DNA from: VGBV01 sp963780395
GTDB lineage: Bacteria > Actinomycetota > Thermoleophilia > Solirubrobacterales > 70-9
Direction: 5' to 3'
Assembly (NCBI GenBank): GCA_963780395.1
Contig: CAWABY010000005.1
Span: forward strand, 1-64,000
DNA: 64,000 nt
Positions 33,388-42,148 of the stretch are shown here, in pieces (within the stretch, counting starts at the first letter, position 1; the number at the start of each line of letters is the position of its first letter). A program made the translations under genes and the position numbers. The notes under the pieces were generated by a model. The model saw nothing but the letters and a program-made list of their open reading frames with translations. It did not search any database and had not been told where the DNA came from.

Positions 33388-34557
33388 CTAGGGGGCGCTG
33401 GCGTCGACGATCTCGCGCATCAGCCCGCGCACGTCCCCGTGCTGGGCGAACCAGTCGAGCTGGCGCCGCGCGCCGGTGCCCTGATCGACCAGCTCGCCGA
33501 GGCTGGCCAGCTCCCGCTCGCAGCCGAGCTGCTCGGCGTGCTCGCGGAGGTCCTCGATCACCGCGGTGCTCATCTCCGCGGCCTCCAGCTCGATGCCGCG
33601 GTCGAAGTCGATCAGCCGGCCCTCGATGCCGACCAGCGCCGCACGGACCTTGTTGTCGTCGATCAGCTCCCACGGGTGCTCGACGCTGGGGACGCCGTCG
33701 TCGTAGCGTGCCGCGAGCCGGTGGGCGAGCGACTGGGCGAGGGCGGCGAAGCCGATCGTGTAGTCGATTCGCGTCTGCTGGTCCAGCACGCGCAGCTCCA
33801 CGGTGCCGAGGTTGGGATGCGGGCGCACGTCCCACCACAGGTAGGTGTAGTCCTCGATTGCGCCGCCGCGCATCATCAGCTCGACGCGGTGGGAGTAGAT
33901 CTCCCAGCTGCCGTAGTAGGGAGGGACGCCCACCCGGGGGAAGGTGCGGAAGACCGGCGTGCGCGAGGACATCATCCCGGTCGCCCTCCCACGCCAGAAA
34001 GGACTGTTGGAGGACATCCCCAGCAGCAGCGGCAGATAGCTGCGGATGCCGTCGGCGACGTAGATCGCCTTCTCTGCGTCGTCCATGCCGACGTGGATGT
34101 GGGTGCCGAAGATGAGCTCGCGCTGGGCGATCCAGCGCAGCTCCTCGATCAGCTCCAGATAGCGCTGCCGCTCGACGATCGCCTGGTCCTCGTACAGCGC
34201 CGATGGATGCGTGGCGGCCGCGCCGATCACCATCCCCATGCCCTCGGCGACGCCGCGGACGATGCGGCGCAGGTCGCGGAGCTGGCGGTCGGCCTCGGCG
34301 ATGTCCTTGCAGGGAAGGGTCGCCACCTCGAGCACCGACTGGTGCAGCTCGGGCTTGACGTAGCCGGTGACGTCGTCGGGGATCGCCTCGAGGATGCGCT
34401 CGATCCCCTGCGCCAGCTCGAGCGAGTCGGCGTCGCAGATCATCAGCTCCTCCTCGATGCCGAGCGTGAAGGGCGTCCCGTTGAAGCTGTGGTCGAGCAC
34501 GCGCGTGGCGATCGTATCCGCGCGGGCGCGAATGCGAGCGCAAGCGTGGATCGGCAT
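33388..34557 (-). CDS. YbdK-type carboxylate-amine ligase (glutamate-cysteine ligase family 2)
   Basis: 389 aa ATP-dependent ligase of the GCS2 family, which couples a carboxylate to an amine through an acyl-phosphate. Recognisable blocks are FTLGIEEELMICDADSLEL, the metal-site segment IFGTHIHVGM, and WWDVRPHPNLGTVELRVLDQQ near the C-terminus. Residues before RVLDHSFNGTPF are not conserved in character, so the true start may be about 19 codons downstream of ATG 34557. It is divergent from the aldolase gene. Substrates are not predictable; weak glutamate-cysteine ligase activity is known for the E. coli member. Confidence 0.9.
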   Translation of the reverse strand: MPIHACARIRARADTIATRVLDHSFNGTPFTLGIEEELMICDADSLELAQGIERILEAIPDDVTGYVKPELHQSVLEVATLPCKDIAEADRQLRDLRRIVRGVAEGMGMVIGAAATHPSALYEDQAIVERQRYLELIEELRWIAQRELIFGTHIHVGMDDAEKAIYVADGIRSYLPLLLGMSSNSPFWRGRATGMMSSRTPVFRTFPRVGVPPYYGSWEIYSHRVELMMRGGAIEDYTYLWWDVRPHPNLGTVELRVLDQQTRIDYTIGFAALAQSLAHRLAARYDDGVPSVEHPWELIDDNKVRAALVGIEGRLIDFDRGIELEAAEMSTAVIEDLREHAEQLGCERELASLGELVDQGTGARRQLDWFAQHGDVRGLMREIVDASAP

Positions 34558-34595
34558 ACTGAGGCGAAGGCCGACCCCAGGAGGTAATCGAGAAG

Positions 34596-35516
34596 ATGGA
34601 AGTGAAGACGTCCACCGAGCAGAAGTCGCTGCTGGCCGTGCTGCCGGCCGGGAAGCGGGCGCGCCTGCGCAGGCTGCTGTTCGAGTTCGGGCCCGGCAAC
34701 GGGACTCTCTTGCTGCTGCCGATCGACCAGGGGATCGAGCACGGCCCCCGCGACTTCTTCCCCAACCCCGCCTCCAAGGACCCCGAGTACCAGTTCCGGC
34801 TGGCCGCCGAGGCCGGCTACTCGGCGCTCGCCTGCCAGATCGGGCTGGCCGAGAAGTACTACCCCGACTACGCCGGCCAGGTGCCGCTGATCCTCAAGGT
34901 CAACGGCAAGAGCGACGTGCCGCCCGACGACGACGCCTTCTCGACCACCAACGCCTCGGTCGAGGACGCCGTCCGCCTGGGCGCGGACGCGGTCGGCTAC
35001 ACCATGTACCTCGGCTCGCCGCGCCAGGGCGACGACCTGCACCAGCTCAAGCAGGTGCGCGAGGATTGCGACCGCTTCGGGATGCCGCTGGTGATCTGGG
35101 CCTACCCACGCGGCTCGGCGATCCAGGGCAAGGGCGGCCGCGACTCCTTCTACGCGATCGACTATGCAGCGCGGATGGCGATGGAGATGGGGGCCGACGT
35201 GGTCAAGCTCAACATGCCGAAGCTGAACCCGGACAGCGACAAGGACTCACCGGCGCCCTACAACGAGATGCAGGTGAGCCAGCAGGAGGCGATCGAGCAC
35301 TGCGTCGCCTCGGCGGGCCGCGCGCTGGTGGTGCTGTCCGGCGGCTCGAAGGCAGACGACGAGGCGGTCCTCGAGCACACCAAGATGATCTCCGAGGCCG
35401 GCGGCTCTGGCGTCATCTTCGGCCGCAACGTCTGGCAGCGCGAGTGGAGCGAGGCGCTCGAGATCATCGGCCAGATCAAGGAGACCCTGCTCTCCAGCGT
35501 GCACCGGATCCCGTAG
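34596..35516 (+). CDS. fbaB: class I fructose-bisphosphate aldolase (DhnA/FbaB type)
   Basis: 306 aa, the archaeal-type class I aldolase of glycolysis/gluconeogenesis, using a Schiff-base Lys rather than zinc. Visible are LLLPIDQGIEHGP at the N-terminus, the Lys-bearing strand ADVVKLNMPK, LVVLSGGSKADDEAVL and the phosphate-binding GGSGVIFGRNVWQRE. An AGGAGG lies 12 bases before ATG 34596. It is followed, not closely enough to be coupled, by the nuclease gene. Confidence 0.95.
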   Translation: MEVKTSTEQKSLLAVLPAGKRARLRRLLFEFGPGNGTLLLLPIDQGIEHGPRDFFPNPASKDPEYQFRLAAEAGYSALACQIGLAEKYYPDYAGQVPLILKVNGKSDVPPDDDAFSTTNASVEDAVRLGADAVGYTMYLGSPRQGDDLHQLKQVREDCDRFGMPLVIWAYPRGSAIQGKGGRDSFYAIDYAARMAMEMGADVVKLNMPKLNPDSDKDSPAPYNEMQVSQQEAIEHCVASAGRALVVLSGGSKADDEAVLEHTKMISEAGGSGVIFGRNVWQREWSEALEIIGQIKETLLSSVHRIP

Positions 35517-35561
35517 CTCGGGGTCTGACCGAATAGGGAGTCCCGCTGCCGCCTCAGGGCG

Positions 35562-36116
35562 GTGGTGGCGAGGGCGCGCAGGCGAGGCTGGTGGAAGGGG
35601 CCGCTGCTGCTGGCCGCGGTCATCGCGGGGGCCGCGGCCGGACCGCTGTGCGGCTCGCCACCCGGTGGCCGCGGAGGCGGTAATTCGGAGCCGGAGGTGG
35701 TGAGCGCGCGGGTCTTGGAGGTGATTGACGGCGACACGATCGCCGTGCGGCTCGCGGACGGGAGCGGCGAGCGGGTCCGCTACATCGGCGTCGACACCCC
35801 CGAGTCGACGCCGGACCAGCCGCTGGAGTGCTTCGGGCACCGATCCGCCGAGGCCAACGAGCGGCTCGTCGGCGGCCGGATCGTGCGCCTGCGCCTCGGC
35901 GCCGAGCGGCGCGACGCCTACGGGCGGTTGCTCGCCTACGTGTTCACGCGTGGCGCACCGAGCGGGCGCGGGCGGCTGTTCGTCAACGCCGAGCTGGTGC
36001 GGCGCGGCTACGCCCGGACGCTCACCATCGCGCCGAACGACGGCCGCGCGCCGCTGCTGCAGAGGCTCGAGCGAAGGGCGGGATTGCGCGGAGTCGGGCT
36101 CTGGGGCGTCTGCTAA
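35562..36116 (+). CDS. secreted or membrane-anchored thermonuclease-like (SNase) protein
   Basis: 184 aa. A basic N-terminus and a hydrophobic segment (GPLLLAAVIAGAAAGPLCG) indicate export or anchoring; a Cys at the end of the segment could be a lipid site. The SNase domain begins ARVLEVIDGDTIAVRLADG. Catalytic-region signatures RYIGVDTPES (Arg and Asp of the active site) and DAYGRLLAYVF are present. It would cut single-stranded DNA or RNA in a Ca2+-dependent manner outside the cytoplasm. Confidence 0.87.
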   Translation: MVARARRRGWWKGPLLLAAVIAGAAAGPLCGSPPGGRGGGNSEPEVVSARVLEVIDGDTIAVRLADGSGERVRYIGVDTPESTPDQPLECFGHRSAEANERLVGGRIVRLRLGAERRDAYGRLLAYVFTRGAPSGRGRLFVNAELVRRGYARTLTIAPNDGRAPLLQRLERRAGLRGVGLWGVC

Positions 36117-36154
36117 TTTGAGCGAGCCCTAACGTTTCGCAGGGCAGCGGACCT

Positions 36155-36403
36155 ATGGCTCAGATGCGGATGCGACAGAGCATGGCTCAGATCGAGCTGG
36201 CCTTCGAGGCGGAGATGGCGCTCGAGAAGCGCCGGCGCGAGCAGCTGCGCACCCGCGCGGCCAACCGCTCGCGCGCGCGCCGCATCCAGCGCACCGAGTC
36301 CAAGGGCAAGGTGCGCTTCAGCGTGCTGCTTGTGGCGCTGACGATCACGGTCGTGACCGTCGTCGTGGTCATGTTCGAAGTGCTCGCCTGGCTGATGGCT
36401 TAG
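36155..36403 (+). CDS. small single-pass membrane protein
   Basis: 82 aa. The first 50 residues are a charged, Arg/Glu-rich amphipathic helix (ALEKRRREQLRTRAANRSRARR). A strong transmembrane helix (LLVALTITVVTVVVVMFEVLAWLM) forms the C-terminus. This tail-anchored layout with a coiled-coil-like cytoplasmic part recalls small cell-division or envelope scaffold proteins, but no family is recognised. It starts at ATG 36155, 38 bases after the nuclease gene. Confidence 0.7.
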   Translation: MAQMRMRQSMAQIELAFEAEMALEKRRREQLRTRAANRSRARRIQRTESKGKVRFSVLLVALTITVVTVVVVMFEVLAWLMA

Positions 36404-36426
36404 CGCGGGACGGCTTCGCCTGGCTG

Positions 36427-36457
36427 GACGGCTTCGCCATCAGTCGGGACCGCTGGC
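36427..36457. repeat. dispersed intergenic repeat, copy 1
   Basis: GACGGCTTCGCCATCAG followed by CGGGACCGCTGGC closely matches 61103-61133. A partial copy of its first 12 bases lies just before it at 36411. It sits between two converging genes, the usual place for REP-like palindromic elements. Confidence 0.45.
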
Positions 36458-36468
36458 AGCCGCAGACC

Positions 36469-36675
36469 TCAGTCGCGGCTGCTGGGCAGCCGCTCCAAAG
36501 CGAGCGGCTTTGCGGTCCCTCCGATGCGCTCGAGCACCTCGTCGCGGAAGATCGTGACGTCGCGGGGTGCGGTGATACCCAGGCGAACCTTCTCTCCCGA
36601 GACGGAGAGGACCTGGACTTCGATGCGGTCGCCGATGAGGATGCTCTGGCCCGGCTTCCGTGTCAGTACGAGCAT
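36469..36675 (-). CDS. csrA: carbon storage regulator CsrA
   Basis: 68 aa from ATG 36675, preceded by GGAGG at good spacing. The hallmark CsrA beginning MLVLTRKPGQSILIGDRIEV is complete, followed by KVRLGITAPRDVTIFRDEV with the RNA-binding Arg near residue 44. CsrA homodimers bind GGA in mRNA leaders to control translation, classically of flagellin in Gram-positives with FliW as antagonist. Neither fliW nor flagellar genes are in the window. It stands alone between two + strand genes. Confidence 0.93.
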   Translation of the reverse strand: MLVLTRKPGQSILIGDRIEVQVLSVSGEKVRLGITAPRDVTIFRDEVLERIGGTAKPLALERLPSSRD

Positions 36676-36845
36676 CGCTGCCTCCACTCTGGAATTTCGA
36701 CACATACCCCCGGGGAGGAACCTCGCCTCAGGTTCCTACCCAGAAATAAGTACGATAACTAAGGCGTCTGAACGATGCGCCGGTTGTCGCGGGCATCGCC
36801 GAGGCAGGCGTGACGGCGGAGGCAATCATCTAGAGTGGCCGCTCG

Positions 36846-37352
36846 ATGGCCCGCAAGTCGCTGAAGCCGCAGCTGAACCAGATCCGTGCCTGGGTCCGCC
36901 AAGGCCGGACCGATGCCTGGATCGCCCACCAGCTCGAGGTCTCGGCCTCGCAGCTGAAGGACTTCCGCCGCCGCCACGGGCTCGACGCCGAGGGCGAGGA
37001 GCCCGCGTCGGACATCGACCTGCGCGACGAGATCGAGGCCGAGATCGAGGCTGAGCTGGACGACGCGGGCGGCCCGGAGGAGGACGAGGAGGACGCGGAC
37101 GAGGACGACGCCAAGGACGCCGACGAGCCGAAGCCGAAGCGCCGGCGCAGGCGCGGTGGCCGCGGAAGGGGTCGCGGGCGGAAGAAGGATCTGGAGGCGA
37201 CCTTCGACCACGGCGATAAGGACGGCTACGGGCTCTGGCTGGATCCGGCGGTCCGGGACGACCCGGCCTACGCAGAGCACTGGGCTGAGGTGCGCGCCCT
37301 CAAGGTCACGATCGAGCCCGAGCGAATCGTGCTCGAAAAAGCCGACGACTAG
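36846..37352 (+). CDS. hypothetical protein with HTH, acidic linker and Arg/Gly-rich segment
   Basis: 168 aa. The N-terminal 45 residues (LNQIRAWVRQGRTDAWIAHQLEVSASQLKDF) look like a small helix-turn-helix. A very acidic stretch (residues 55-95, mostly Asp/Glu) and an RGG-like basic patch (RRRRRGGRGRGRGRKK) follow. The C-terminal 45 residues are a folded-looking segment (GYGLWLDPAVRDDPAYAEHW). Alternation of acidic and RGG regions is typical of nucleic-acid-associated disordered proteins. Family unknown. Confidence 0.7.
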   Translation: MARKSLKPQLNQIRAWVRQGRTDAWIAHQLEVSASQLKDFRRRHGLDAEGEEPASDIDLRDEIEAEIEAELDDAGGPEEDEEDADEDDAKDADEPKPKRRRRRGGRGRGRGRKKDLEATFDHGDKDGYGLWLDPAVRDDPAYAEHWAEVRALKVTIEPERIVLEKADD

Positions 37353-37355
37353 CGC

Positions 37356-37688
37356 TCAGTCAACGACGACGCGACCGCCCGAGTAGTCCCGCGCGCCGCG
37401 AAGATAGGCGAAGAAGGTGCCGTCCACGACGGCCTGGGGGTCCAGGTCGGCGGCCTCCTCGGGCATCGCCCAGCGGACCGCCTCCAGGGCCCAGTCGGTG
37501 CCCTCGCCGTAAAGCTCCGCGAGCTCGGCGGCGCTGAAGGTCGGCCCGATGCGGCGCCGAAGCTCGTCGCGGACGGCATCGGTGGCCCGCGCCAGGCGCG
37601 ACGAAGCGCGGCGCTCGCGAGAGAGCTCGCGCAGCCTGCGGTCCCCCTCCTCCCACTCATACAGCGCGTTGTCGAGCGAATAGCTCAC
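37356..37688 (-). CDS. hypothetical protein
   Basis: 110 aa from GTG 37688. It is helical and charged: SLDNALYEWEEGDRRLREL at the start, ATDAVRDELRRRIGPTFSAAELAELY in the middle and a C-terminal GTFFAYLRGARDYSGG. No membrane segment. It begins 51 bases after the last of the four membrane glycosyltransferase-like genes and may be the tail of that operon. It converges with 36846-37352, with 3 bases between the stops. Confidence 0.65.
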   Translation of the reverse strand: MSYSLDNALYEWEEGDRRLRELSRERRASSRLARATDAVRDELRRRIGPTFSAAELAELYGEGTDWALEAVRWAMPEEAADLDPQAVVDGTFFAYLRGARDYSGGRVVVD

Positions 37689-37738
37689 GACATACAAGTA
37701 GCAGCCCGCAGCCCGAGGGACCAGCGGTCCGCCTGACG

Positions 37739-39946
37739 CTACTCGGCCGGGGCGTCCTCTGAGGCGCTGCCCCGCTCGGGCGCGCCGGCGCACAGCGACG
37801 CGGGCAGCGCGGCGCCCAGGGTCCAGACGCCGACGAGCGGGGTGCCGACGCGATCGAGGTTCGGAGCCTTGCTGAGCCAGGTGGATTCGATCGAGACGCC
37901 CGCCGAGTCCGGATCATCCTGGTCATAGGCGGGAGTGGTGACCACGTAGTCGAAGTCGCCCGCGTTGACGGCGCCGATCCAGTCGGCGCAGCGGTCGTAC
38001 TCCGCGAAGGCGCCGCGATCGCGGCGCTCGCCGATGAACCGGACCTCGTTCGAGGAGTCGAGGCCCCAGAGGCCGTACTGGAAGAGGGCGCCGGTGGTCC
38101 CCGCCAGGCCGATGCGCGCGTCCTCGACCCCGCGGGCCCAGTCGTAGGCACGGCCGAGCCCCTGCCCCAGCTCGACCGCCGGCTGCTCGTCGCGCGGATA
38201 GTCGGGCGCAAGGGAGGAGTAGCGCAGCTCCAGGTAGTCCTCCTGGGAGGCCCGGCCGAGACCGGCGAGCAGAACCGCCGCGCACAGGCCCCCGACCGCG
38301 AGGGAACCCCTGGGGACACCGCGACGAGCCAGCAACACGATCGCGACGGGAACCGCGATCACCGCGAGCGCCAGCAGCAGCGAGCCGGGGATGCGGCCGT
38401 CGTCGATCGGCTCGAACGAGATCACGTTCAGCGCGGTCAGCCCGCCGAAGACGGCCAGCGCCCCGATCCGCCACGCGTCCCGGCGCTTCCCGATCGGCGG
38501 CGGGATCGCCGCCAGCACAAGCGCCAGCGCCAGGCCGGGCGCCAGGTAGCGGATGTTGAGCCGGAAGCCGACCGGCGAGCCCTCCGGGCCCGAGGCGCCG
38601 AGCGGGGTGAGCAGATAGGCGACGGCGGCGGCGACGACGACCGCGGCCAGCATGCGCTCGACCCGGCCGCCGCGCCAGAGCCAGGCCGCGACGCCGGCGA
38701 CCGCCAGCAGCAGCACCAGGGGCCAGAGGTCCCCCAGGCGCTCCTCCAGGCCCGGGCGGAAGAAGCGGCCCCAGACGTCGGTGTCGGTCAGGTAGTGGGC
38801 GATCGAGAACGGCTCGCGGCCCTGCAGCTCCTCGGGTTTGGAGAGCGGTCCGATGTCGACGAAGGGGAAGGGGGTGCCCGAGACGATCAGGTTGCGCGCG
38901 TACCAGAGGCCCCCGCCGACGACAAGGCCTCCCAGCCAGGCGCCCGCGGCTCGCGCGGTGCGGGCTGCTCGCTGATCGGACCCCTCCAGCGCCGCCAGCA
39001 CGATCACGCCGATCGTGAGGGCACCCACGGGCGGGACCGCCGTCAGCTTGGTGCCGAGCGCGAGTCCGGCTGCGAGCCCGGCGACGATCAGCGGCCCGCG
39101 CGCCGTCGCCTGGCGGGCGTTCAGCAGGATCGCGACCGAGCTGACCAGCAGCGCAATCGCGACCACGTCGTTGTTGGCGTTGCCCGGCTGGCGCGAGAAC
39201 AGCAGGTTCGCCGACATCAGCGCCGCGACCGCGGCCACCGCCGGCGCCCCCGCCCCGTAGGGGCGCCCGCAGCACCAGGCCGCGAACAGCGCCAGCCCGA
39301 GCCAGCCGAGGTTGAGCAGCGGAGAGAGGAAGTCGTCGCCGAGCAGCATCAGGCCGTCGGCGTGCAACAGCTCGGAGACCTGGGGATAGAACCAGTTCAG
39401 GTAGAGCGGGTCGGTGAAGAGGAGCTCGGTGACCGACCCGGTCTGGGCGATGTGCGCCGCGAACGGCATGTGGTACCAGAGCGAGTCGCCGCCGTAGATC
39501 CCCCGGTCCAGGGCCAGCAGCGTCGGGCCGGCCCACTGCACCGCGACGAGCAGCGCCACCGCGACCGCGACCCATAGCTCGGCGTCGGAGACGGCGGGCG
39601 CATCGCGCTGAGCGTGGTCCTTCTCCGGCTCGGAAGCGTCGGCTCGGGTGCCCCTGGAGCGCTCCGCCTGGTCGCGCATCACCAGCGGCTCCAGTCGCAG
39701 CGCGCCCCCGCCGACGAGCACGCAGGCGGCGGTCAGCAGGACCCCGTCGAGGATGCCGGCGAGGCCGAGCAGCTCGGAGACCGCGACCAGGGTCGCGACC
39801 GCCAGCAGGCCCGCGGCGAGCAGCGCCGGCGCGCCGCTCCAGCCCGGCAGCAGCGCCCGGCGCAGCGTGCGGCCCGCGATCGCCATCGAGACCGCGATCG
39901 CCGCCAGCGCGGCCATCCCCAGCAGATACTCACCCGTGCCGGTCAT
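37739..39946 (-). CDS. GT-C-like multi-pass membrane protein, paralog 4 of 4
   Basis: 735 aa with about 12 hydrophobic helices, a large extracytoplasmic first loop and a soluble C-terminal domain. The first loop contains the family signature GGDSLWYHMPFAAHIAQTGS and LYLNWFYPQVSELLHADG. The Asp before WYH is placed like the catalytic acid of GT-C transferases (ArnT/PMT type) using polyprenyl-phosphate sugars. The C-terminal domain ends GDFDYVVTTPAYD. ATG 39946 overlaps the stop of paralog 3 by 4 bases. Transferase activity is inferred from fold; donor and acceptor are unknown. Confidence 0.85.
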   Translation of the reverse strand: MTGTGEYLLGMAALAAIAVSMAIAGRTLRRALLPGWSGAPALLAAGLLAVATLVAVSELLGLAGILDGVLLTAACVLVGGGALRLEPLVMRDQAERSRGTRADASEPEKDHAQRDAPAVSDAELWVAVAVALLVAVQWAGPTLLALDRGIYGGDSLWYHMPFAAHIAQTGSVTELLFTDPLYLNWFYPQVSELLHADGLMLLGDDFLSPLLNLGWLGLALFAAWCCGRPYGAGAPAVAAVAALMSANLLFSRQPGNANNDVVAIALLVSSVAILLNARQATARGPLIVAGLAAGLALGTKLTAVPPVGALTIGVIVLAALEGSDQRAARTARAAGAWLGGLVVGGGLWYARNLIVSGTPFPFVDIGPLSKPEELQGREPFSIAHYLTDTDVWGRFFRPGLEERLGDLWPLVLLLAVAGVAAWLWRGGRVERMLAAVVVAAAVAYLLTPLGASGPEGSPVGFRLNIRYLAPGLALALVLAAIPPPIGKRRDAWRIGALAVFGGLTALNVISFEPIDDGRIPGSLLLALAVIAVPVAIVLLARRGVPRGSLAVGGLCAAVLLAGLGRASQEDYLELRYSSLAPDYPRDEQPAVELGQGLGRAYDWARGVEDARIGLAGTTGALFQYGLWGLDSSNEVRFIGERRDRGAFAEYDRCADWIGAVNAGDFDYVVTTPAYDQDDPDSAGVSIESTWLSKAPNLDRVGTPLVGVWTLGAALPASLCAGAPERGSASEDAPAE

Positions 39947-42144
39947 TTCGGCGGCTCAGGGCGCCGGGCGCAGTCGGCGGGCTCCAGCTCGCCCTCGATG
40001 CGGAAGAGCGAGACGCGGCCCTCGCGCAGGACCTCCTCGGCGCCGCGGACGCCGGTCAACCAGCCCCGCTCGGGGGAGGCCTTCGCGGTGGCGGGATCGT
40101 TGAGGTCGAGCTCGGGGGTGGTGACGACGTACTCATAGCCCCCGTCGTTGACGGCGCTGACGAACTGTGGGCACTTGCCTGGTCCTCCGTCCTCGCCCAG
40201 GCTGCGGAAGTCGCCGGCCGGCAGCTCGCGGCCGATGAACTGGACGCGGTTCGTGAGCTCGTCCCCATAGAACAGGTATTGGTTGTAGGCGCCGCTGGTG
40301 CCGGCGACGCCGACGCTGAGGCCCGAGGTGTCCTTCGCCCACTCCGCCAGCTCGTCGAGCTGGAAGCGGACGTCCTCGGTCCCGGTGTAGCGGTTGTCGA
40401 GGTAGTCATCCTGGCGCTCCCAGCCGACCGCGGCGAACGCCAGCGCCAACCCCGCGGCGGCGCCGATCGCCAGGGCGCGACGGCGCTTGGCGAGCAGCGC
40501 GATGCCGACCGGGGCCGCGATCAGCGCGGCCGCGATCAAAACCGCGAACGGAATCGAGGCGTAGGGCTCGTCCCAGATGTAGGCCGAGTCGGAGTATTGC
40601 GAGGTGAGGAAGAGCGCCAGCACACCGCCGGCGAGCAGCGGCAGCCGCGCGCGCTCGGGGGTCAGCTTCGGTTCCAGGGTGAGCAGGGCGAGTCCCAGCG
40701 CCAGGGCCGGGACCAGGTAGCGCAGGTTGATGCCGAAGGCGAGGGGCTGCCCCTCGGGGCCGGCCGCCGTCAGCGGCGTGAACAGATAGGCGATCGCCGA
40801 GACCACGGTGACCGCGCCGAGCATGCGCACGACCGGGGTGCGGGGCCGCACGATCGCCAGCACCGCCCCGGCCGCGGACAGGCCCAGGAACAGAGGCCAG
40901 GCCGGGCCCAGCAGGTTGGTGATCGGCCGGTAGAAGTACTGGCTCCAGAACGAGGTCAGCGAGCCGTCGTCCGGGGAGTAGGTGAGGTAGTGCGAGACGG
41001 TGAAGTTGTCGCGGCCCTCGAGGCCGCGGTCGGGCCCGGGAAGGTCGATCGGGCCCAGCTCGCCGAGCCAGGGCAGCGGATTGCCCGAGTGGATCAGGTT
41101 GCGGATGAACCAGAACCCGGCAGTCGCCGCGACCCCGCCCAGGAACAGCAGCAGCGCCCGACGCCGCATCCCGGGCGGGACGATCAAGGGCACCCCCACC
41201 GCCATCGCGGCGACGCCGCCGGCGATCGTCAGCTTCGTCCCCAGCGCCAGCCCCATCGCCAGGCCTGCGACCAGCAGCGCCCCCGCCGGGAGCACGTCTC
41301 GCAGGGGCGGGCCCCCCGAATGCAGCGTGCGCGCCGCGCCGGAGGCCGCCCGGGCCTGGGCGGCCGAGTTGACGAGGACCGCGGCGGCGGCCAACAGCAG
41401 CGCCACCGGGGCGATGTCGTTGGCGGGGGTGCCCGCCTCGCGCGGGACCATCGGGCCGATGTCGAGCGTCAGGGCCACCGCCACCAGCGCCAGCGGAGCC
41501 ACGCCGTAGGGACGCCCGATGCACCAGGCGGCCAGCAGCGCCACCCCGAGCCACCCGAAGTTGATCAGCGGCGAAAACAGGTCCCGGTCGAACAGCGAGA
41601 TGCCGGTCGCGTGCAGCAGCTCGGAGTTCTGGGGATAGAACCAGTTGAGGTAGAGCGGGTCGGTGAAGTGGAGGCCCCAGACCGAGCCGGATTCGGCGAT
41701 CCGCGCCGCGAACGGCCCGTGGTACCAGAGCGTGTCGAAGGTGAGCATCCCGCGCGCCCAGACGTCCTGGAGGCCGGTGCTCCAGTGCGCGGCGAGGAAG
41801 ACGGCCACCCCCAGCGCGATCGCCAGCTGCAACGCCGGCACCGCCGGCGCCGGCGGCTGGGGCCCACCTTCGTCCCCCGCGGTTCGCGGAAGTCGAAGGG
41901 CGACGCCGGCACCGATTGCGATCGAGGCGCCGACGATGGCCCATGGCTCGAACAGCCCCACCGCCCCCAGCAGCTGCAGCAACACGGTCAGGATCGAGAT
42001 GCCGAGCACGACCTCGATCAGCCGCGCCGGGGCGCCCTCCCAGCTCGGAAACAGCCGCTGGCGCAGCCTGACGGCGGCGAGGCCGATCCCGCCCGCCACC
42101 GCGGCGAGGCAGATGAGACCCGTCAGGTACGCCCCGAAGCTCAA
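39943..42144 (-). CDS. GT-C-like multi-pass membrane protein, paralog 3 of 4
   Basis: 733 aa. It shares the N-terminal motif LFPSWEGAPARLIEVVLG, the loop signature TFDTLWYHGPFAARIAESGS, LYLNWFYPQNSELLHATG and the internal FTPLTAAGPEGQPLAFGINLRY with its neighbours. The C-terminal soluble domain contains NQYLFYGDELTNRVQFIGREL and YEYVVTTPELD. It lies 4 bases after paralog 2. The conserved C-terminal NxVQxxG and Y-D/E-Y-V-V-T-P elements are specific to this set and not part of generic GT39 domains. Confidence 0.85.
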   Translation of the reverse strand: MSFGAYLTGLICLAAVAGGIGLAAVRLRQRLFPSWEGAPARLIEVVLGISILTVLLQLLGAVGLFEPWAIVGASIAIGAGVALRLPRTAGDEGGPQPPAPAVPALQLAIALGVAVFLAAHWSTGLQDVWARGMLTFDTLWYHGPFAARIAESGSVWGLHFTDPLYLNWFYPQNSELLHATGISLFDRDLFSPLINFGWLGVALLAAWCIGRPYGVAPLALVAVALTLDIGPMVPREAGTPANDIAPVALLLAAAAVLVNSAAQARAASGAARTLHSGGPPLRDVLPAGALLVAGLAMGLALGTKLTIAGGVAAMAVGVPLIVPPGMRRRALLLFLGGVAATAGFWFIRNLIHSGNPLPWLGELGPIDLPGPDRGLEGRDNFTVSHYLTYSPDDGSLTSFWSQYFYRPITNLLGPAWPLFLGLSAAGAVLAIVRPRTPVVRMLGAVTVVSAIAYLFTPLTAAGPEGQPLAFGINLRYLVPALALGLALLTLEPKLTPERARLPLLAGGVLALFLTSQYSDSAYIWDEPYASIPFAVLIAAALIAAPVGIALLAKRRRALAIGAAAGLALAFAAVGWERQDDYLDNRYTGTEDVRFQLDELAEWAKDTSGLSVGVAGTSGAYNQYLFYGDELTNRVQFIGRELPAGDFRSLGEDGGPGKCPQFVSAVNDGGYEYVVTTPELDLNDPATAKASPERGWLTGVRGAEEVLREGRVSLFRIEGELEPADCARRPEPPK

Positions 42145-42148
42145 ACCA

